The position numbers were made by a program, and so were the translations under genes. DNA of 19,749 bases from the NCBI GenBank assembly GCA_028099475.1, contig JAOHHF010000012.1:1-19749 (forward strand), given 5' to 3'. The stretch's first letter is position 1; each line of letters starts with the position of its first letter. The notes under the pieces are model-generated. The model saw only the letters and a list, made by a program, of their open reading frames with translations, was not told where the DNA came from and searched no databases. Shown here piece by piece: positions 15,354 to 19,749 of this stretch. This stretch comes from Candidatus Pelagibacter sp. GTDB lineage: Bacteria > Pseudomonadota > Alphaproteobacteria > Pelagibacterales > Pelagibacteraceae.

Positions 15354-16352
15354 ATGCCTAAAAATAAAATTAATATTGCACTTCTTCTAGGTGATCCTTC
15401 TGGTATTGGTCCAGAACTTGTGTCCAGATTATTGACAGAAAAAATTACTAATAATGCAAATGTAGTTATAATAGGTGAAAAAAATATTTTAGCAGCTGGT
15501 AATAAAATTTCAGGTAGTTCACAAAATCTAAAATATGTTGATAACTTTGATCAAATAAATTTTGAAGAAGGAAATAAATTTTTTCTAGATATTTCTAATG
15601 GAAAAAATCATAATTATAAGTTATCAGAGTGTTCTAAAGAATCTGGGGAAAGTGTTTTGTCAGCTTTAAATTTAGCCTTAGAACTTGCTAAAGAAAAAAA
15701 AATTCATGCCATTAATTTTGGTCCATTTAATAAAACAAGCTTAAAGCTTGGTGGTAATAAATATTCTGATGAATTGCATTTAATGGCAGAAAAATTAAAT
15801 GTAAAAAATTTCTTTTGTGAATTTAATGTAATTGATAATTTTTGGACAGCAAGAGTTACATCTCATATTCCAATTAAAGAAGTTCCAGATCATATTAAAA
15901 AAGAAAAAATTATTAAACCAATTAAGCTTATTAATGAGGCGATGAAATTAAATGGTATTGAAAGTCCAAGAGTTGCAGTTCAGGCTCTTAACCCTCATGC
16001 TGAATTTGGCAATGAGGAAAAAGATGAAATTATTCCAGCAATAGAAGAGGCAAAAAAAATAGGTATTAATGCAGATGGACCGTTGCCTTGTGACACCTCT
16101 TTCATAACAGCTTACAAAAATAAAAATCATGATTGTATTGTTGGTATGTATCATGATGCTCTGCAATCTGGATTAAAAGCATTTGGCTTTGATAGAGGTG
16201 TGACTGTTCAAGGAGGCTTACCCGTTCCAATTACTACTCCAGCCCATGGTACAGCTTTTGATATTGCTGGTAAAAATGAAGCAAATCTAGAACCTACTTT
16301 GAATTCATTTAAAATTGCTTTAACAATGGCTGAAAATAAAAATAAACGATGA
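15354..16352 (+). CDS. pdxA: PdxA-family 4-hydroxythreonine-4-phosphate dehydrogenase-like enzyme
   Basis: A 332-residue NAD-dependent, metal-dependent beta-hydroxyacid oxidative decarboxylase of the PdxA family. [10 protein letters not shown] (12-21) and the three metal-binding His are present: His171 ([10 protein letters not shown]), His215 (LNPHAEFG) and His267 (MYHDAL). The C-terminal [14 protein letters not shown] is typical. Departures from biosynthetic PdxA are that the NPHAGEGG-type segment is shortened ([14 protein letters not shown]) and NFGPFNK replaces the usual PINK-like motif. This, and its place with a sugar-acid dehydratase and a TTT importer, suggest a catabolic relative (PdxA2/threonate-type or other) rather than vitamin B6 synthesis. 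No DUF1537 sugar-acid kinase, the usual partner of PdxA2, is in the window. Its stop overlaps the next start by 4 bp (ATGA). The family is certain; the substrate is open. Confidence 0.9.
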   Translation: MPKNKINIALLLGDPSGIGPELVSRLLTEKITNNANVVIIGEKNILAAGNKISGSSQNLKYVDNFDQINFEEGNKFFLDISNGKNHNYKLSECSKESGESVLSALNLALELAKEKKIHAINFGPFNKTSLKLGGNKYSDELHLMAEKLNVKNFFCEFNVIDNFWTARVTSHIPIKEVPDHIKKEKIIKPIKLINEAMKLNGIESPRVAVQALNPHAEFGNEEKDEIIPAIEEAKKIGINADGPLPCDTSFITAYKNKNHDCIVGMYHDALQSGLKAFGFDRGVTVQGGLPVPITTPAHGTAFDIAGKNEANLEPTLNSFKIALTMAENKNKR

Positions 16353-17524
16353 CTAAGATTAAAGAAATAAGAACTAAAGTTTATCAATGGAATGGAAAAA
16401 CTGTTCCACCACAAAATAATTTTTGTACAAATGCTTCGGATCTCTTATTCGAAAAGTCTGATGCTATGGGTTCATTTAGATTTCACGAATGGTTGATTTG
16501 TGAGATTGAAACTGATGACGGAATTATTGGAATTGGTAATGCGGCCTTAGCACCACAAGTTGCAAAAAAAACTATTGATACATATTTAAAACCTTTAGTT
16601 ATTGGTGAAGATCCTTTTGATTATGCTTACATTTGGGAAAAAATGTATAGAAGAACTCATGCCTGGGGTCGTAGAGGAATTGGTATGGTTGCAATTTCTG
16701 CAATCGATATCGCTCTCTGGGATATAATGGGTAAAATCACAAATAAGCCTGTGTTCAAACTTTTAGGTGGAAGAACAAAAGAAAAAATTCCTGTATATGC
16801 CTCAAAACTATATAGCCAACCCATTAAAGCTCTTCAAAAAGAAGCTGAGAGTTATGTTAAGCAAGGTTTTAAAATGTTTAAAATGAGATTTGGCTGGGGT
16901 CCTAAAGATGGACCTGAAGGAATGAAAAAAAATATTGAACTAGCAGAAGCTGTAAGAGAAGTAATCGGTGAAGATACAGATTTGATGATGGAATGTTATA
17001 TGGGTTGGAATTTGGATTATGCCAAAAGAATGATTCCAAAACTCATGAAGTTTAATCCAAGATGGTTAGAAGAACCTGTTATAGCAGATGATATTCATGG
17101 ATATGCAGAACTAAACAATATGAACATGATACCAATTTCAGGTGGGGAGCATGAATTTAACATGTTTGGTTTTAAACAATTATTAGATTTAAAAGCAGTA
17201 AGTTATATTCAATATGACAACAATAGAGTTGGTGGTTTTACCGCTGCTCAAAAAATTAATGCCATTGCAGAAGCACATCAAGTTCCTGTAATTCCTCATG
17301 CAGGTCAAATGCATAATTATCATTTAACAATGGCTAATTTTAATTGTCCAATTTCTGAGTTCTTTCCAGTTCATGACGTTGAAATTGGTAATGAACTTTT
17401 TTACTATATTTTTGAAGGTGATCCTGCTCCAGAAAATGGGTTTATAAATTTAGATGATAATAAACCAGGTTTAGGTTTAACATTAACTGATAAATATAAA
17501 TCTGATTTTAATATTTTAGAATAA
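16349..17524 (+). CDS. Enolase-superfamily sugar-acid dehydratase (L-rhamnonate dehydratase-like)
   Basis: A 391-residue mandelate racemase/muconate lactonising-type enzyme closest in pattern to L-rhamnonate dehydratase (RhamD). It would use Mg2+ to dehydrate an aldonate to a 2-keto-3-deoxy acid. The N-terminal capping domain spans about 1-130; the barrel follows. Shared with RhamD are [14 protein letters not shown] (RhamD KMPTHWGPHDGDAG), metal-ligand positions Glu215 (LMMECYMGW), Glu241 (WLEEP) and Glu267 (GGEHE), and the His317-Asp290 dyad ([17 protein letters not shown]). RhamD has Asp (LDCWM) at the first ligand position, so Glu215 is a change. It is translationally coupled to the pdxA-like gene. 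The family is secure; the substrate may be L-rhamnonate, a pentonate or another sugar acid. Confidence 0.9.
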   Translation: MTKIKEIRTKVYQWNGKTVPPQNNFCTNASDLLFEKSDAMGSFRFHEWLICEIETDDGIIGIGNAALAPQVAKKTIDTYLKPLVIGEDPFDYAYIWEKMYRRTHAWGRRGIGMVAISAIDIALWDIMGKITNKPVFKLLGGRTKEKIPVYASKLYSQPIKALQKEAESYVKQGFKMFKMRFGWGPKDGPEGMKKNIELAEAVREVIGEDTDLMMECYMGWNLDYAKRMIPKLMKFNPRWLEEPVIADDIHGYAELNNMNMIPISGGEHEFNMFGFKQLLDLKAVSYIQYDNNRVGGFTAAQKINAIAEAHQVPVIPHAGQMHNYHLTMANFNCPISEFFPVHDVEIGNELFYYIFEGDPAPENGFINLDDNKPGLGLTLTDKYKSDFNILE

Positions 17525-17525
17525 T

Positions 17526-18968
17526 CTAACCTTTAATACCTAGGTGGGTATATTTTACATTTAGATAATCTTTTATCGCGTTAGATCCACCTTCTCTCCC
17601 ATAACCACTTTGCTTTATTCCTCCAAAAGGTGCTTCGGCAATAGCAACAAAACCTGTGTTAACGGCAACTGAGCCCGTCTCTAATTTTTCTGAGGCTAAA
17701 TGTGCAGTTTCCATTGAGTTAGTACAAACATAACTACATAATCCAAGTTCATGATTATTAGCTCTTTCCATTACTTCATCAAAAGATTTAAATGATAACA
17801 TTGGAACCAAAGGACCAAATGGCTCCTCTTTCATAATGGTAAAATCATCTTTTACATCATCAAAAATAGTTGGCTCATAAAAAAAACCTTTGTTAAAATC
17901 AGCTGGTCTTTTACCACCTAGTAAAACTTTTGCACCTTCTTGCTTAGTTTTTTCAACTAGTGCCTCAACTTCATTTAATCTTTTTTGGGTTGTCAAAGGA
18001 CCTAATTGAGTATCGGGATCCATACCATTTCCAATTTTTAATTTTTTAGTTTTTTCTACAAACAAATCTATGAATTCATTTTTTTTATTCTCATGAATAT
18101 AAAATCTATTAGGAGAAATACACACCTGTCCATTATTTCTAAATTTTGCTGCAATTGCCATGTCAGCAGCTTTCTTCACATCTGCATCATCAAAAACAAT
18201 AAAGGGTGAGTGGCCACTTAATTCCATTGTTACTCTTTGAACTTTATCTGCAGCCTGTTTAAGTATTAATTTTCCAACTCTAACAGAGCCAGTAATGGAA
18301 ACTTTTTTGATAATATCTGATTGCATTAACTGTGAAGCTATACTTGGTGGATCGCCAGATAAAAGATTTACTGCACCAGGTGGTACACCACATTCTCTAC
18401 AAATATCTACTAATTCCATAACAACACCAGGGGTGATTGTATCTGGTTTAATGATCACTGAACAGCCTGCTGCAAGAGCTGTAGAAATTTTTCTAGCCGC
18501 TAAAATTAATGGAAAATTCCAAGGAGATAATGCGGCAACAACTCCAACTGGCTGATAATAGACATGAACTCTAGTATCTTCAAATCTGCTCTCTATTGTT
18601 TGTCCATAAATTCTTTTTGTCTCTTCAGCGTTCCATTCAAAAATATCTGCTGCTCCATTAGTTTCACCCAGACCTTCAGCTAAAGGTTTTCCATTTTCTA
18701 ACGTCATCCATTTAGCTAGAATATCTTTTTTCTCTCTAATCTTATCTGCAATTTTTCTAAGTATATATGCCCTTTGCCATGGTGTAATTTTTTTCCAAAC
18801 TTGAAGTCCTTGTTCTGATGATTTTAATGCTCTTTCTACATCTGCAGGCGTAGCCTTGGATGCATGACCTAAAACTTCCTCTGTTGCAGGGTTTATAACT
18901 TCATAAGTGCTGTTATCTTGAGATACTGTCCATTTGCCATCAATGAATTGTCCAAATTTACTGTACAT
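17526..18968 (-). CDS. NAD(P)-dependent aldehyde dehydrogenase (GabD/ketoglutarate-semialdehyde type)
   Basis: A 480-residue soluble aldehyde dehydrogenase oxidising an aldehyde to the acid. Catalytic and cofactor residues are present: SPWNFP with Asn151, Lys174 (IIKPD), Glu249 (MELSGHSP) and the nucleophile Cys283 (NNGQVCISPNR). The C-terminal EAPFGGIKQSGYGREGG is typical of the succinate-semialdehyde/2-ketoglutarate-semialdehyde/glycolaldehyde group. ELSGH replaces the common ELGGN and KPDTITPG the common KPAExTP, marking a less usual subgroup. Its stop is 1 bp from the stop of the convergent dehydratase gene, and it follows the PhyH-family gene by 24 bp, so the two are likely one operon. 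The substrate might be an aldehyde from the sugar-acid route or the product of the oxygenase. Confidence 0.92.
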   Translation of the reverse strand: MYSKFGQFIDGKWTVSQDNSTYEVINPATEEVLGHASKATPADVERALKSSEQGLQVWKKITPWQRAYILRKIADKIREKKDILAKWMTLENGKPLAEGLGETNGAADIFEWNAEETKRIYGQTIESRFEDTRVHVYYQPVGVVAALSPWNFPLILAARKISTALAAGCSVIIKPDTITPGVVMELVDICRECGVPPGAVNLLSGDPPSIASQLMQSDIIKKVSITGSVRVGKLILKQAADKVQRVTMELSGHSPFIVFDDADVKKAADMAIAAKFRNNGQVCISPNRFYIHENKKNEFIDLFVEKTKKLKIGNGMDPDTQLGPLTTQKRLNEVEALVEKTKQEGAKVLLGGKRPADFNKGFFYEPTIFDDVKDDFTIMKEEPFGPLVPMLSFKSFDEVMERANNHELGLCSYVCTNSMETAHLASEKLETGSVAVNTGFVAIAEAPFGGIKQSGYGREGGSNAIKDYLNVKYTHLGIKG

Positions 18969-18992
18969 AATTTTATAAAATTTTTAATACTT

Positions 18993-19749
18993 TTAACCTA
19001 ATGGCCAAAGTTTTGGAAACATATTTCCAGATAAATTATCTCCATTTTTATATCCATTTGCTTCCATAATAGCTCTTTCTTCTCTTGCCCAATCACCCCG
19101 ATAAATAATTTTTGAATTTTCTTTTGCCATTCTTAAAGTAAACCTACTAATATCAGTGCTTGGTGTAGTTTCATGAAGAGCACCATGTAAAGTTCTGATA
19201 TCAAAAAACACACAGTCTCCTAACTTTAAATCCCATTCTAAAAATTCATAATCACTTTTATTTTTTAATATATCAGGTGTAATTTCATATTTTTTTCCAT
19301 TTACCTCACCTGCTATACCATCGACTTGATGACCATCATTAAACCTTGTTCTTAAAAATAATTTATCCCATAAATGAGAGCCTTTAACCCAAGCTATACC
19401 ATCTTGTTTTTTAACTGGCTCTAAAGGTAGCCACAACACACACATAGAGCCATCAAAATCAAAATATGAAATATCATGATGAAATGGGGGTTTAGATTTT
19501 GATCCAGCCTCTCTAAAAAACCAATTATCCATTACTAAATTAATTTTTTTAGCCTCTAATAACTCTGAAGCAATTTTTGCAGTTGGAGAATTGTAAACAA
19601 AATCTGTAAACTCCTTATGTAAATTCCAAGTCCAAAAATCTTCTAAATAACTTGGTACATTTTTATCTTTAGTGTGGTTAGTAAATCTTGGGCTAGGATT
19701 GGCTTTAGCTTTATAAATCCCAACTTTTAATTTTTCAATCCATTTTTTG
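18993..19749 (-). CDS. Phytanoyl-CoA dioxygenase (PhyH) family protein, N-terminus cut by right edge
   Basis: A 2-oxoglutarate/Fe(II)-dependent oxygenase of the PhyH family; the reading frame stays open to the right edge, giving 251 visible residues with the start outside the window. The iron facial triad is readable: His90 and Asp92 in PPFHHDISYF and the distal His188 in RTLHGALHE, with Arg202 or Arg207 suited to bind 2-oxoglutarate. Other PhyH features are VLWLPLEPV, GIAWVKGSH and the LKLGDCVFFDIRTLH strand. Such proteins in marine bacteria hydroxylate varied small molecules, so the substrate cannot be named. It lies 24 bp upstream of the aldehyde dehydrogenase gene, an arrangement consistent with hydroxylation releasing an aldehyde that is then oxidised (inference). 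Confidence 0.88.
   Translation of the reverse strand, partial: KKWIEKLKVGIYKAKANPSPRFTNHTKDKNVPSYLEDFWTWNLHKEFTDFVYNSPTAKIASELLEAKKINLVMDNWFFREAGSKSKPPFHHDISYFDFDGSMCVLWLPLEPVKKQDGIAWVKGSHLWDKLFLRTRFNDGHQVDGIAGEVNGKKYEITPDILKNKSDYEFLEWDLKLGDCVFFDIRTLHGALHETTPSTDISRFTLRMAKENSKIIYRGDWAREERAIMEANGYKNGDNLSGNMFPKLWPLG

Noticed and set aside
17536..17551. Small hairpin ATACC/GGTAT near the convergent stops as a terminator for the plus-strand operon
   Set aside because: A 5-bp stem with a broken T stretch inside the aldehyde dehydrogenase coding end is too weak to call.

Overview
The window is a compact, strongly A+T-rich stretch of bacterial chromosome (about 70% A+T by eye). It has Lys/Asn/Ile-rich proteins, gene spacings of a few bases and mostly weak Shine-Dalgarno sites. 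Together with the family content (oxidative sugar catabolism, a tripartite tricarboxylate transporter, a lone sugar ABC importer, PEP carboxylase), this suggests a streamlined marine alphaproteobacterium of the SAR11/Pelagibacterales type. That placement is inference from composition and gene content. No rRNA, tRNA, CRISPR array, insertion sequence or phage gene was seen.

Layout. A long run of minus-strand genes fills 1-15284. In transcription order it begins with tctC-tctB-tctA (TTT solute importer), a FabG-like SDR and a frameshifted ROK sugar kinase (15284 down to 10649). A 176-bp gap carries the best Shine-Dalgarno site in the window. Then comes a sugar ABC importer (binding protein, two permeases, MalK/UgpC-type ATPase; 10472 to 6289). 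It is followed by a sugar-oxidation set: XylB-like sugar 1-dehydrogenase, XylD-like IlvD/Edd aldonate dehydratase, KDF-dehydrogenase-like SDR, LRA6-like FAH hydrolase and SMP-30 lactonase. The run ends in the 5' half of ppc (PEP carboxylase), cut by the left edge. On the plus strand, divergent from tctC across 69 bp, a PdxA-family dehydrogenase overlaps a RhamD-like enolase-superfamily dehydratase (15354-17524). Converging on them with a 1-bp gap are an aldehyde dehydrogenase and a PhyH-family oxygenase cut by the right edge.

How the genes work together (inference from families). The ABC system imports an aldose. The XylB-like SDR oxidises it to a lactone, SMP-30 opens the lactone and the IlvD/Edd enzyme dehydrates the aldonate to a 2-keto-3-deoxy acid. 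The second SDR oxidises this to a 2,4-diketo acid, which the FAH hydrolase cleaves to pyruvate plus a 2-hydroxy acid (glycolate from a pentose, lactate from a 6-deoxyhexose, glycerate from a hexose). No kinase or aldolase is needed, and ppc may supply anaplerosis. The TTT/SDR/PdxA/RhamD-like/ALDH set looks like a second module for uptake and breakdown of a small sugar acid of unknown identity.

Points of interest: a strong intrinsic terminator lies inside the first codons of tctB; a second hairpin follows the ABC binding-protein gene; the ROK gene has a +1 shift in a C7 run and no zinc cysteines; and the pathway joins Weimberg/Dahms-type upper enzymes to L-fucose/L-rhamnose-type lower enzymes.
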